Origin: an uncultured Bacillota bacterium
Lineage (GTDB): Bacteria; Bacillota; Clostridia; Peptostreptococcales; Anaerovoracaceae
Reading direction: 5' to 3'
Assembly: GCA_946541435.1 (NCBI GenBank)
Contig: CAMNJK010000004.1
Span: 1-21,501 of the forward strand
DNA length: 21,501 nt
This document shows, one piece after another, positions 7,368-15,486 of this stretch. Position 1 is the stretch's first letter. Every line of letters begins with the position of its first letter. The notes under the pieces were generated by a model, which saw nothing but the letters and a program-made list of their open reading frames with translations, made no database searches and was not told the DNA's origin. Both the position numbers and the translations under genes were made by a program.

Positions 7368-7396
7368 ATCGCAGGTGAGCCCTGCCCACCTGCGAT
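7368..7396 (-). promoter_or_regulatory. perfect 10-bp hairpin between the Ig-like gene and ispE
   Basis: ATCGCAGGTG (7368-7377) and CACCTGCGAT (7387-7396) are exact inverted repeats around a nine-base loop. On the minus strand the stem is followed by TTTCG and not a long T run, so it is a weak terminator at best. It lies 23 bases upstream of the ispE start and could be an RNA-processing, attenuation or stabilising structure; which one cannot be told. Confidence 0.55.
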
Positions 7397-7412
7397 CATT
7401 TATCTTCCAGCG

Positions 7413-8354
7413 TTATTTCTTTTTCTTCTTGCCGGCGTTCTTTTTCTTACCGGACTGGTTCTTCGGATTTGTCGTACCCTTGCTGGTCTTCTTCGGTTCC
7501 TCCTTCTTCGGTCCCTTCACTTCCACTTTGTAGGTACTGCCGGCGGCGCTGATGGGCCGCGGTCCGGAGACGCGCTTGTTCTTTTCACGGCGCATCTTCT
7601 CCAGGATCTCCGCTTCCAGACGGGCTTCCGCTTCCTTGCGCTTCTGTTCCGCTTCTTCCTTTTTCTTTCTTGCCTTATCGTTCTTGGCGACGATCTCGTC
7701 TACGGACTTGCCGGACTTCTTGGCTTCCTTATAGGGATTCACGCCCTTGGTCTGCTTTTCTTCTTTTTCCTTCTCCGCTGCCTTCTTGGTGCTGCGCATG
7801 GTGAAGAAGATCATGCCGCCCATCATGGCGAACATCAGGATCATGTAGACGATGGTGGACCGCTGCTGATTCAGTGTGGTCACAGTGATGGTGCTGGTCT
7901 TGCCCAGAACGGTTCCATCCGTGGCCTGCAGGCCCTCGCCGATGGTCAGGACATACTCGGAAGCGCCCTTGATCTGAATGTTATTCTCATTGTTGTTGCT
8001 GAAGTCGGCCGCCACCATCATCAGCCCCTGCTTCTGCTCCTTCTCGCTGTAGTAGACCTTCAGCGGGATGCTTTCCCCCTCGGGGTCCTTCAGCGAGAAC
8101 TGCTTCTCATTGGCCGCCCGGACCGCCTCGGAAGCAGGCATCATTTCTTTGCTGAAATAGATCTTCACGGAGAAGTTGTCGACTGCGACTCCTTTGGCTC
8201 CGTCCTCAGGTGATGAGGAAACGATGGTAAATCCCGGTTCTGCAGCGGAAGCGGCGGCTGCCGTCTCCGTTTGTGTTGCAGCGCCGAATGCTGCCGGCGC
8301 CATTGCGGCTACAGCGATCAGCATCGCGCAGATCAGCGCGCTTATTCTCTTCAT
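7413..8354 (-). CDS. Ig-like (SbsA/Big_5) membrane protein with basic cytoplasmic tail
   Basis: The 313-residue protein has a signal peptide (about 1-24), an alanine-rich link, and an extracellular Ig-like domain of the SbsA/Big_5 type (about 42-160; SSSPEDGAKGVAVDNFSVKI start and YVLTIGEGLQATDG). One transmembrane helix follows (about 167-186), then a highly charged Lys/Glu tail of more than 120 residues ending in a lysine-rich stretch. The tail is predicted cytoplasmic and coiled coil-prone. No catalytic motif is visible; an anchoring or envelope-sensing role is only a guess. The start overlaps the tadA stop (ATGA), so translation is coupled, and AAGGAG lies eight bases upstream. Confidence 0.78.
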   Translation of the reverse strand: MKRISALICAMLIAVAAMAPAAFGAATQTETAAAASAAEPGFTIVSSSPEDGAKGVAVDNFSVKIYFSKEMMPASEAVRAANEKQFSLKDPEGESIPLKVYYSEKEQKQGLMMVAADFSNNNENNIQIKGASEYVLTIGEGLQATDGTVLGKTSTITVTTLNQQRSTIVYMILMFAMMGGMIFFTMRSTKKAAEKEKEEKQTKGVNPYKEAKKSGKSVDEIVAKNDKARKKKEEAEQKRKEAEARLEAEILEKMRREKNKRVSGPRPISAAGSTYKVEVKGPKKEEPKKTSKGTTNPKNQSGKKKNAGKKKKK

Positions 8355-8830
8355 TCCTGTTGCTCCTTAAGTTTGTATTTTCTGTTACGCTCCCGCAGAT
8401 CCCGGAAAAACTTCTTCATCAGTCCCGCGCAGGCATCCTGCATGCAGCCGGTCTCCACTTCGACCCGGTGGTTCAGGCGCGGATCCTGTACGATGTTGAA
8501 CACCGATCCGCAGGCCCCTGCCTTGGGATCCATGGTTCCTATGACCAGTTTCTCGATGCGTGCCCAGACGATGGCTCCCGCGCACATGCTGCAGGGTTCC
8601 AGGGTGACCACCAGGGTGCAGCCCGGAAGCCGCCATCCGCCCAGGACCTCCGCCGCGCGGCGGATCGCGATCATCTCCGCGTGGGCGGTGGGATCTTTGT
8701 CGGTCTCTGTCCGGTTATGTCCCCTGGCGATGATGGCTCCATCCTTCACGATGACAGCGCCGACCGGGATCTCCCCCATTGCCGCCGCTTTCTCAGCCTC
8801 TGCCAGGGCTTCTTTCATATATTTGTCCAT
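8351..8830 (-). CDS. tadA: tRNA adenosine(34) deaminase TadA
   Basis: TadA converts adenosine to inosine at the tRNA-Arg(ACG) wobble position. The 159-residue protein has the deaminase zinc motifs HAE (in PTAHAEMIAI, about residue 48-57) and PCSMC (about 77-81), plus the N-terminal MxxAL and GEIPVGAVIV strands. The start is less certain: no good ribosome site precedes the ATG at 8830, but MDKYMKEAL matches usual TadA N termini; the next ATG is four codons later. It begins 35 bases after the acetyltransferase stop, and the gap holds a ten-base match to the dispersed word (8855-8864). It overlaps the next gene by four bases. Confidence 0.92.
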   Translation of the reverse strand: MDKYMKEALAEAEKAAAMGEIPVGAVIVKDGAIIARGHNRTETDKDPTAHAEMIAIRRAAEVLGGWRLPGCTLVVTLEPCSMCAGAIVWARIEKLVIGTMDPKAGACGSVFNIVQDPRLNHRVEVETGCMQDACAGLMKKFFRDLRERNRKYKLKEQQE

Positions 8831-8865
8831 AGACTTGTTAATGTTATCACATTTCAAAGGCTGGT

Positions 8866-9456
8866 TCAAGCCATATCTTCCCCGCCGTACAGCTCCTGGT
8901 ATTCGCCCCGCAGCATGGAATAGACCCGGCTGTCCCGGATCTGTCCGTCGTACATCCGGTAGCACTGCCGCAGCGTCCCTTCATAACGGAAGCCGCATTT
9001 GCTGATGACCCGCTGGCTGCGTTCATTGGCTTCCCCGGTCCGGATCATCACGGAGCTCAGATCCAGTTCTTCGAATCCGTAGGCCAGAAGGCGGCGGGCC
9101 GCCTCTGTCATGATGCCCCGGCCCCAGAAGGCCCGGCTCAGGGAGTAGCCCATTTCCCGGCTGTTGATATTGGGCCGGTAGGCGTCGGTTTCGAAGCCGA
9201 TGCTGCCGATGGGTGTGTCCGCCGGGACCCCCTCCGCGAAGTCCGGCTTCAGGGTAATGGCCCAGGTGGTGTTCTGCTGGAAGAGGGATGTGATGATCAT
9301 CCGGGATTCGCCCACACCGGCATGGGGTTTCCATCCCGCGTTGGGTCCCACCTGAGGATCCCGGGCATAGTCATACAGAGCCGCCGCGTCACGCCGCTTC
9401 CATCCCCGCAGGATGAGCCGCTCTGTTTCCAGTACAGGTACTTTGATCCTACTCAT
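8866..9456 (-). CDS. GNAT-family N-acetyltransferase, RimJ/RimL type
   Basis: The 196-residue protein has the RimJ/RimL pattern: LETERLILRGWKRRDA near the start, MGYSLSRAFWGRGIMTEA as the acetyl-CoA pyrophosphate-binding loop (about 103-120), and the closing N-x-x-S-x-x-x-x-x-K-x-G-F segment (NERSQRVISKCGFRYEGTLR). Family members acetylate ribosomal proteins or small molecules; the substrate is not predictable here. AGGTGAG precedes the ATG. It sits 35 bases before tadA and 54 bases after the LTA synthase-family gene. Confidence 0.85.
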   Translation of the reverse strand: MSRIKVPVLETERLILRGWKRRDAAALYDYARDPQVGPNAGWKPHAGVGESRMIITSLFQQNTTWAITLKPDFAEGVPADTPIGSIGFETDAYRPNINSREMGYSLSRAFWGRGIMTEAARRLLAYGFEELDLSSVMIRTGEANERSQRVISKCGFRYEGTLRQCYRMYDGQIRDSRVYSMLRGEYQELYGGEDMA

Positions 9457-9510
9457 ATCTCACCTGCCCTCTCCAGCCTTTGCATGGAGTCGGAGAACCC
9501 TGCAGACCCC

Positions 9511-11526
9511 TTACTCCGTGGTGCTCAGGATCTCCTTGTTCTTCTCCACCTGGCTGACCTTCATGTTGCCGGCCTCACTCGGGTCCACTTCTTCGTTGAG
9601 CGCCAGAATGGTGGGTCCGAGATAGACAGTCTTCAGCACCTCGCCGTTCAGCGAGATCCGGCTGTATTCCGTGAAGTTCTGTCCCTTGATATAGTAGCGC
9701 TCGCCGATCTGAACGATCTCGTCGATCTTGATCTCCTTGACGCCCATCTGCATATCGGTGGCCTTGAAGGGGTTTTTCCCGCCGTAGATGTACCGGTCTC
9801 CGTACAGCATGTCATATGCCAGCGCCTTGAAGTTCTTCATGTAATTCTTCTCGCCGCTGTAGTTCTGATGGTACCGGGTCAGCATGCCGGTGTGGATCCC
9901 CAGCCGGTTGGTCAGTTCCGCGTGGATATTGTATGCGCTCAGGTCTTTTTCCACCCGGTCCATTCCGAAATTGTCCCAGATCACATACTGGGTCTTGTAG
10001 AGGTCGCCGGATTTCATCATATCCTCGGTCATGCTCAGGGCCGGCAGATGGTCGCCCCACATGACCAGGACCACGTCTTCGTCATAGTGGGACAGGGTGT
10101 CGGTCAGTTCCTTGACGAACTGGTCCATCTCGTACACCTGATTGGCGTAGTACTCATAGGCCCACTTCATCTCCTCATTGGGCGCCTTGGTCACCTCGAT
10201 CAGAGGATCCTCGATCATCTGCTCCGTGGGGTATTTCCCGTGTCCCTGAACCGAGATGGTATAGATGTAGTCCTTGCCTTCCGTGCTGTTCAGGGCATCC
10301 ATGATGTTCTCCGTCAGCACCTGATCCTTGGCCCAGTTCTTCGGTGTCTTGGCCACATCGTGCATGTATTCCAGACAGGTGAAGGTATCAAATCCCAGAT
10401 TGGAAAAGACCGTGTTTCTGTTGTAGAAGGCCCCTCGGTGATTGTGGATGGCGTGGGAGGTGTAGCCCAGCTGCTTCATGTCATAAGCCGCCGATTCACA
10501 GGTCTTCTCCGTCAGCACGCTCTTGTGGGGATATTCGCCCGGTCCGAAGAACCGCGCGCTGATGCCGGTGATGGCTTCAAATTCCACATTGGCTGTTCCC
10601 GCGCCCACCGCCGGGACAGTGATGTATCCGGAGGAATACTCCTTCATCAGCTGCCGGAAGTAGGGCACCGGATCCTGGGAGTACTCGAATCCCTTCACCA
10701 TGGTAGGATCGATGAAGGACTCCAGCTGCAGATAGATGATGTTGGGGGTCTGGTCTGCCGTCAGATCATCGTCATCCCCCGGTGTATAAATGCCGTCCTC
10801 TCCCAGCTCTCCCCGGGAAAAGATGCCCTGGATCTTCTCTTCTGAATACTTCCTGGGCTTGTCGATCCCCGTCTTCACCCAGGTGATCAGGAAGGAATAG
10901 GGCGTTCCGTTATCTCTGTAAGCGTAGGCCAGGTTGCCGAAGAAGGTATCCAGCACGCCGGAGGCCATCCCGCCCTGGATCACGCCGAAAGCCAGTCCGA
11001 TGATCACCACGATGGCGATGATGGATCTGCGGAAACGGGTCTTCTCCTGCCGCTTGGGCAGCTTGCGGAAGAGGATGATGACCAGCACTGCGATGATGGC
11101 GATGATGGCGCCGATCAGGATCAGATTGGTGACCGAGAAATAGTTTCGCAGGATCTGGGTGGCCTCCTCCAGATTGCTCAGGTCCTTGACGTTAAAGGGC
11201 GTCATCCTGTTTGTCAGGACGATGCAGTTGGTGATGCCCAGGCCGATCCAGATCAGCGAGAACATGCATGTGGCGAATGCCCGCCTCCGGAACAGGAGGG
11301 ACAGGCTCAGGACCGCCATGATCAGCATGCAGTTGCAAAGGCTGGCCAGCGGGTGCTGCGCCATGAATGCCAGCGCCTGGATCGGGTTATGCCGGGACAG
11401 GCTCTCAACGATAAAAAAGTCTGCAACAGACACGATCGCCAGGATCACGATGCTGTTGTGAAAAAATCTATATATCGCGCTGCGTTCTGCCGCGGCGGTA
11501 TTTTTCGTAATTGTTTGGTCTCCCAT
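9511..11526 (-). CDS. LTA synthase family membrane sulfatase
   Basis: The 671-residue protein has about five transmembrane helices (residues about 23-220) and an extracellular sulfatase-fold domain of the LtaS type, which transfers glycerol phosphate or related groups onto envelope glycolipids or glycans. Catalytic features are present: Glu269 in QLESF, nucleophile Thr311 in GAGTANVEFE, RGAFYNR (364-370), QGHGKYP (427-433) and GDHLP (491-495). Residues about 595-645 resemble an IPT/TIG or Ig-like appendage (YYIKGQNFTEYSRISLNG). Whether the polymer is classical lipoteichoic acid is unknown. Start: AGAGAGG lies six bases before this ATG, whereas an ATG two codons upstream abuts it. It starts 18 bases after rsmA. 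Confidence 0.88.
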   Translation of the reverse strand: MGDQTITKNTAAAERSAIYRFFHNSIVILAIVSVADFFIVESLSRHNPIQALAFMAQHPLASLCNCMLIMAVLSLSLLFRRRAFATCMFSLIWIGLGITNCIVLTNRMTPFNVKDLSNLEEATQILRNYFSVTNLILIGAIIAIIAVLVIILFRKLPKRQEKTRFRRSIIAIVVIIGLAFGVIQGGMASGVLDTFFGNLAYAYRDNGTPYSFLITWVKTGIDKPRKYSEEKIQGIFSRGELGEDGIYTPGDDDDLTADQTPNIIYLQLESFIDPTMVKGFEYSQDPVPYFRQLMKEYSSGYITVPAVGAGTANVEFEAITGISARFFGPGEYPHKSVLTEKTCESAAYDMKQLGYTSHAIHNHRGAFYNRNTVFSNLGFDTFTCLEYMHDVAKTPKNWAKDQVLTENIMDALNSTEGKDYIYTISVQGHGKYPTEQMIEDPLIEVTKAPNEEMKWAYEYYANQVYEMDQFVKELTDTLSHYDEDVVLVMWGDHLPALSMTEDMMKSGDLYKTQYVIWDNFGMDRVEKDLSAYNIHAELTNRLGIHTGMLTRYHQNYSGEKNYMKNFKALAYDMLYGDRYIYGGKNPFKATDMQMGVKEIKIDEIVQIGERYYIKGQNFTEYSRISLNGEVLKTVYLGPTILALNEEVDPSEAGNMKVSQVEKNKEILSTTE

Positions 11527-11544
11527 GCTCATCCTCTCTGATGT

Positions 11545-12429
11545 CTAGGCTTCTTTCGCTGCGGGCAGGGCGTCTGCCAGACGTCCAAACTCTTCCAGTG
11601 TCAGGGTCTCTGCTCTGCGGTTCTCGTCGATCTCTGCCGCAGCAAGGGCGGCGCGGACCTCTTCCTTTGTCCATCTGCCGGAGCCGGTGACTGCGTTGAT
11701 CAGGGTCTTGCGCCGCTGACCGAATCCCGCACGGACGCAGGCGAAAAACCGCTCCTGGTCCTGGACCCGGACAGCCTTTTCATCCCGCATCTCAAGAAGC
11801 AGCACCGCCGAATCCACCTTGGGCCGGGGCATGAATACCTCCTTGGGAACGGTGACGATCCGGGATACTTTGCAGTGATACTGCACTGCCACGGAGAGGG
11901 CCCCGTAGGCCTTGCTCCCCGGCTGGGCCTCGATCCGGTCCGCCACTTCCTTCTGCATCATGACGGTGATGGTCCTGGCGGGCACTTCCTCCTCCAGCAG
12001 CTTCATCAGGATCGGGGTCGTTATATAATATGGAAGATTTCCGAGGATGCGGACTGCGCCGTCCTCCCGGGGGAACCCCCGGTCCTGCTCCTGGCTGCGG
12101 ATCAGTTCTCCCAGATCCAGCTTCAGCACATCACCGCTGATGATCTCCACGTTATCATGGTCTGCCAGGGTCTCCGCCAGAATGGGGAGAAGCCGGTCAT
12201 CCACTTCGATGGCTGCCACTCTGCCGGCAGCAGAGGCCGCAGCGTCCGTCAGCGTCCCGATTCCCGGGCCGATCTCGATCACCAGATCATCCCCGCCGAT
12301 GCCGCTGCCTTCTACCATCTGGTCCAGCACGCCGGGATCCGTCAGGAAATTCTGGCCCAGCCCCTTGGCGAACCGGAATCCGTACTTTTCTTTCAGTTGT
12401 CTTATGGTCTTCGGCGATGTCAGGTCCAT
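11545..12429 (-). CDS. rsmA: 16S rRNA (adenine1518-N6/adenine1519-N6)-dimethyltransferase
   Basis: RsmA (KsgA) dimethylates two adjacent adenines in the 3' hairpin of 16S rRNA using S-adenosylmethionine. The 294-residue protein shows GQNFLTDP, the SAM-binding IEIGPGIGTLT, IEVDDRL, the catalytic NLPYYITTPIL motif and the conserved FMPRPKVDSAV region, so it appears complete. Start: AGGAAGAG lies nine bases before this ATG; a GTG two codons upstream touches the site and is less likely. The site is part of a three-unit 14-bp tandem repeat (12432-12473). It lies 30 bases after the DivIC-like gene. Confidence 0.94.
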   Translation of the reverse strand: MDLTSPKTIRQLKEKYGFRFAKGLGQNFLTDPGVLDQMVEGSGIGGDDLVIEIGPGIGTLTDAAASAAGRVAAIEVDDRLLPILAETLADHDNVEIISGDVLKLDLGELIRSQEQDRGFPREDGAVRILGNLPYYITTPILMKLLEEEVPARTITVMMQKEVADRIEAQPGSKAYGALSVAVQYHCKVSRIVTVPKEVFMPRPKVDSAVLLLEMRDEKAVRVQDQERFFACVRAGFGQRRKTLINAVTGSGRWTKEEVRAALAAAEIDENRRAETLTLEEFGRLADALPAAKEA

Positions 12430-12431
12430 AT

Positions 12432-12473
12432 TCACTCTTCCTGTGTCAGTCTTCCTGTATCAGTCTTCCTGGG
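12432..12473 (-). repeat. 14-bp tandem repeat with stop codon and ribosome sites before rsmA
   Basis: Three minus-strand units, CCCAGGAAGACTGA, TACAGGAAGACTGA and CACAGGAAGAGTGA. The TGA of the first is the stop codon of the DivIC-like gene (12460-12462), and the last unit supplies the AGGAAG ribosome site of rsmA. Each unit repeats an AGGAAG and a TGA, and 14 bp shifts the frame each time. Confidence 0.85.
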
Positions 12474-13065
12474 TTTCTTCCTCCGGCGTCTCGTCCTCCG
12501 GCTGGCTCACATCCTCCGGGAAGATATAGAGGGTCTCGTCCGGCCGGATCAGACGCATCTGATTCCTGGCCTGCTCCTCCAGATTCGACTTGTCGTCGAT
12601 CTCCTTGAGGTCCTCCTGGAGCTGCTCTTTTTCTTCGATGTATTCCTGTTTCTGTTTATTGGCAACATGAAGGTCATGCTTCAGCACCAGGATGCGTCCC
12701 GCGGAAATGCCCAGCGCCACGATAATGATGGCCGCCGCGCAGGCGATGGCCAGACGCTGTTTGTTTCTGCGCTTCCTTAGCTCCATCCGGCGCCGGTCCT
12801 GGCGCTCTGCGGAGGGTCCGTCCAGCTGGGCGGATACGGCTTCTTCTGCGGCGTCCACCACCCTGCCGATGTTTTCCTGCAGGCGCTGTGTCTGCCGCCG
12901 GGCCATGTCCGCGTGGCGCTGTCTCTGCTGCCCCCGCTTCTCCCGGGCCAGCTTTTCCTTATTTCGCTTTTCCTGGCGTTCCCGGCGCTCCTTCCGGGCC
13001 TGCTCCATATCGATGACTGTGCTGCTGTCCCGGAATTTACTGCTGCGCCGTTTCTTTCTTCCCAT
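12460..13065 (-). CDS. DivIC/FtsL-like septum formation initiator protein
   Basis: The 201-residue protein is a bitopic membrane protein of the DivIC/FtsB type, which joins the division-site complex with FtsL and DivIB. It has one transmembrane helix (about 106-124), then a coiled coil (HVANKQKQEYIEEKEQLQ region) and the family-typical RLIRPDETLYIFPED ending (about 169-183), followed by an acidic tail. The cytoplasmic part, residues 1-105, is far longer and more basic than usual and is rich in Arg, Lys, Glu and Gln. AAGGGGG precedes the ATG. It follows the M23 peptidase gene by 18 bases, which suggests coordinated wall hydrolysis and division. Confidence 0.82.
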   Translation of the reverse strand: MGRKKRRSSKFRDSSTVIDMEQARKERRERQEKRNKEKLAREKRGQQRQRHADMARRQTQRLQENIGRVVDAAEEAVSAQLDGPSAERQDRRRMELRKRRNKQRLAIACAAAIIIVALGISAGRILVLKHDLHVANKQKQEYIEEKEQLQEDLKEIDDKSNLEEQARNQMRLIRPDETLYIFPEDVSQPEDETPEEETQED

Positions 13066-13083
13066 TCTCTGTCCCCCTTTTTA

Positions 13084-15486
13084 TCAAGGCAGATCCTGGA
13101 GAGGATCGTGGGTCTGTCCGTTGACATGGATCTCAAAGTGCAGGTGGGCTCCCGTACTCCGTCCGGTATTGCCCGACTCCGCGATATGCTGTCCCTCGTA
13201 GACCTCGTCTCCCACATTGACCAACACGGAGCTCAGATGTCCGTATCTGGTCATCTGTCCGTTCTGATGGTCGATGTCCACGCAGAGACCGTATCCGCCG
13301 AAATATCCTGCCCGGATGACGGTTCCGCCGTCCGCCGCCAGAACATCGTTGCCCTGGGGTGTTCCCAGGTCGATGCCGGCGTGGAGTCTGCCCCACCGGT
13401 ATCCGTAGTGGGATGTGAGAGTATATCCGCCGGCCAGCGGCCAGATGTACTTGCCGTCACCCACCGTGGGCGGCCGTTCCGCCGTACCCACCAGAATGAT
13501 CTTCTTCACCGGCTTCTTGGTGATCTCATGCTTCAGGAAGACCTTGCTCTCCTGTTCTCCGTTGATGGAGACTGTCCGTTCTACGATATCCTCGGATCCG
13601 TCTTCACCCTCCTGCAGGATCTCCGAATCCCCTTCGTACATTTCATCCGTCTTTTTCTCTTTTGTCTTGTATTTGATCACCTGGGTGTAGGCCCGTCTCT
13701 CCGTCATGCGGACCGTCAGGGCCGGTCCCTTCTGCTTGATCAGCAGGGTGGTTCCCACCTCCAGGTTGGCCGGATCGGCCACTTCGTTGTCCTGCAAAAG
13801 CTGGCGGACCGTTGTCCCGTAGGTTTCCGCGATGCTCTGCAGTGTTTCTCCCGCGTTGATGGTATGGACCGTCTCCTTGTCCCGGGTCATGCACAGCAGG
13901 TCTGCCATGCGATCCGCAGAATAGACCCGGCGCAGGCTGGTGTTGCTCAGATGCACATCCACGGTCTCCAGGATCTCCGCCTTCTCGATGACCGCGTCCT
14001 CCTCTTCTCTGGCATATCGTTCTTCGATCTTCTTCAGGACCTCCGCGGCCACATCCTTGCTGCGCACCGCGCCGATCTTGTCGCCGTTGACGTATATTCC
14101 GTAGGCCTTCACGTTCAGGTCACCGATGTAGGTCAGCCGGCGCAGCACATCCTCCGAAGAGTCGATGGTCACGTCCCTGTCCAGAGTGGAGACCCGCTGA
14201 AACGCAATATCATCCCGGGCGTCGATGATGACCTGCATGGCTTTGTCTTCCGTCAGGGCCTTCTGGACCATGTCTGTGATCTGCAGGACCTCGTCCTTGC
14301 TCTTGACATATCCCAGGGAATGGCCGTTATAGGAATACTCATATGCCGTGCAGTAATTGATGACGCCCGCCGCGCCCACGCAGATCAGAAGGACCATGCT
14401 CATAACAGTCAGCAGGATGTTCTTGTGCACGTCGCAGAATTTGGCGAATGCATCGATCCGGCGTCCCACAGCGCTCTGATGGAAACGGTTGGACCGCACC
14501 CTGGACAGGTGACTGGCCATGGCGCGGGCTTCTTCCTTCTTGATCTCTTTTTCTTCCTTCAGGGCTTCCAGGTCTTCCTGGGTCTCGATGCCTTTCAGTT
14601 CCCTGCGGGAGGTGATTCCCAGAAGGTCCCGCCAGGAGAAGTTGGGGACCGGCTTGACTTCGGTGCTGACGGTGGTGTCATGCAGATTTACGATGCCGCC
14701 GCCCAGCTCCGCGGACTTGTCCGCCAGATACTTTTTCCGTCTGACTTCCGCCCGCAGCTCCCGTTCCTTTTGCTTTTGTTTGGCTCTGGCCCGGCGCTCC
14801 GCCCGGCGGGCCGCGTTGCGGGCAGCCTTCTGCTTCCGGTAGGCTTCCTTCTTGGCGGCCTTGGCCGCCTTGGATGCCTTCTGCCGGACGTGCTCGGTCT
14901 TATCTTCCTGTACGCTCTGCAGCTGGGTCTCCATCTGCCGGCGGAACTGGTCCGCGAAGGCATCCGCCGGAGCTTCCTTTGCCGCCGGCGCGTCTTTTTC
15001 CGCCGGAGCGCCTTTTTCCGCCGGCGCGCCTTCGGCCGCAGCTTTCGGCTGGTCTGCGGCGGATGCTGCCTGGGTCGCTTCTTCCGCTGCCCGGGCCGCC
15101 ACTGCATCGTGGGCCGCATAGGCCTCTGCCAGGACTTCCGCCACCGGCGCAGCGGATTCCACATCCTCGTTCCCTGCCGCCGCTGCGGTTTCTGCTTCTT
15201 CAGCCGCTTCCTCCGGGGCTGCTTCCGTTTCCGCAGCAAGGTTCTTTTCCTCCGGCTCGGAAGCATCCGAAACAGCGGAGGCTTCCGGGTCCTCATCGAC
15301 CCCAGTCCCTGCCGTTCTGAGAACGTTCAGTTCCTGCTTCAGCTTCCGCATCTCATCAAAAAACCTCTGCGCTTGTTCCTCACGCAGCACTTCTTCCCTG
15401 CTGATATCTTTATTCTGTTCTACTGTCTTCGAGGCGCTGTGATCTGTTCGATCTTTTCCCTGGTCACCGCTTCGTAGCATTGACAT
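13084..15486 (-). CDS. M23-family peptidoglycan metallopeptidase with LysM and G5 domains
   Basis: The 800-residue protein is a membrane-anchored wall hydrolase or LytM-like regulator. Order: a long charged Ala/Glu- then Lys/Arg-rich cytoplasmic part (1-355), one transmembrane helix (about 357-380), an uncharacterised extracellular region, LysM (about 540-584), G5 (about 590-668) and a C-terminal M23 domain (about 684-796). Zinc ligands H702 and D706 (HAGID) and H783 (HLH), plus H750 (YGHLS), are intact, so it should be active. Residues about 153-174 are tandem APAEKG-like hexamers. The start, with AGGAG four bases upstream, lies inside the dnaD gene, a 67-base overlap in another frame. The DivIC-like gene follows. 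Confidence 0.88.
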   Translation of the reverse strand: MSMLRSGDQGKDRTDHSASKTVEQNKDISREEVLREEQAQRFFDEMRKLKQELNVLRTAGTGVDEDPEASAVSDASEPEEKNLAAETEAAPEEAAEEAETAAAAGNEDVESAAPVAEVLAEAYAAHDAVAARAAEEATQAASAADQPKAAAEGAPAEKGAPAEKDAPAAKEAPADAFADQFRRQMETQLQSVQEDKTEHVRQKASKAAKAAKKEAYRKQKAARNAARRAERRARAKQKQKERELRAEVRRKKYLADKSAELGGGIVNLHDTTVSTEVKPVPNFSWRDLLGITSRRELKGIETQEDLEALKEEKEIKKEEARAMASHLSRVRSNRFHQSAVGRRIDAFAKFCDVHKNILLTVMSMVLLICVGAAGVINYCTAYEYSYNGHSLGYVKSKDEVLQITDMVQKALTEDKAMQVIIDARDDIAFQRVSTLDRDVTIDSSEDVLRRLTYIGDLNVKAYGIYVNGDKIGAVRSKDVAAEVLKKIEERYAREEEDAVIEKAEILETVDVHLSNTSLRRVYSADRMADLLCMTRDKETVHTINAGETLQSIAETYGTTVRQLLQDNEVADPANLEVGTTLLIKQKGPALTVRMTERRAYTQVIKYKTKEKKTDEMYEGDSEILQEGEDGSEDIVERTVSINGEQESKVFLKHEITKKPVKKIILVGTAERPPTVGDGKYIWPLAGGYTLTSHYGYRWGRLHAGIDLGTPQGNDVLAADGGTVIRAGYFGGYGLCVDIDHQNGQMTRYGHLSSVLVNVGDEVYEGQHIAESGNTGRSTGAHLHFEIHVNGQTHDPLQDLP
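14964..15033 (-). repeat. 18-bp in-frame repeat in the M23 peptidase gene
   Basis: Units close to GCGCCTTTTTCCGCCGG on the plus strand encode GAPAEK, GAPAEK, DAPAAK and EAPADA on the minus strand. It lies in the cytoplasmic alanine-rich part of the protein. Confidence 0.7.

Noticed and set aside
9322..10845. 507-codon plus-strand open frame
   Set aside because: Antisense to the LTA synthase-family gene; no family-like motifs and no ribosome site.
12913..15477. 854-codon plus-strand open frame
   Set aside because: It is antisense to the well-supported M23 gene. GC-rich third positions leave long stop-free frames on the opposite strand, and the translation has no recognisable domains.
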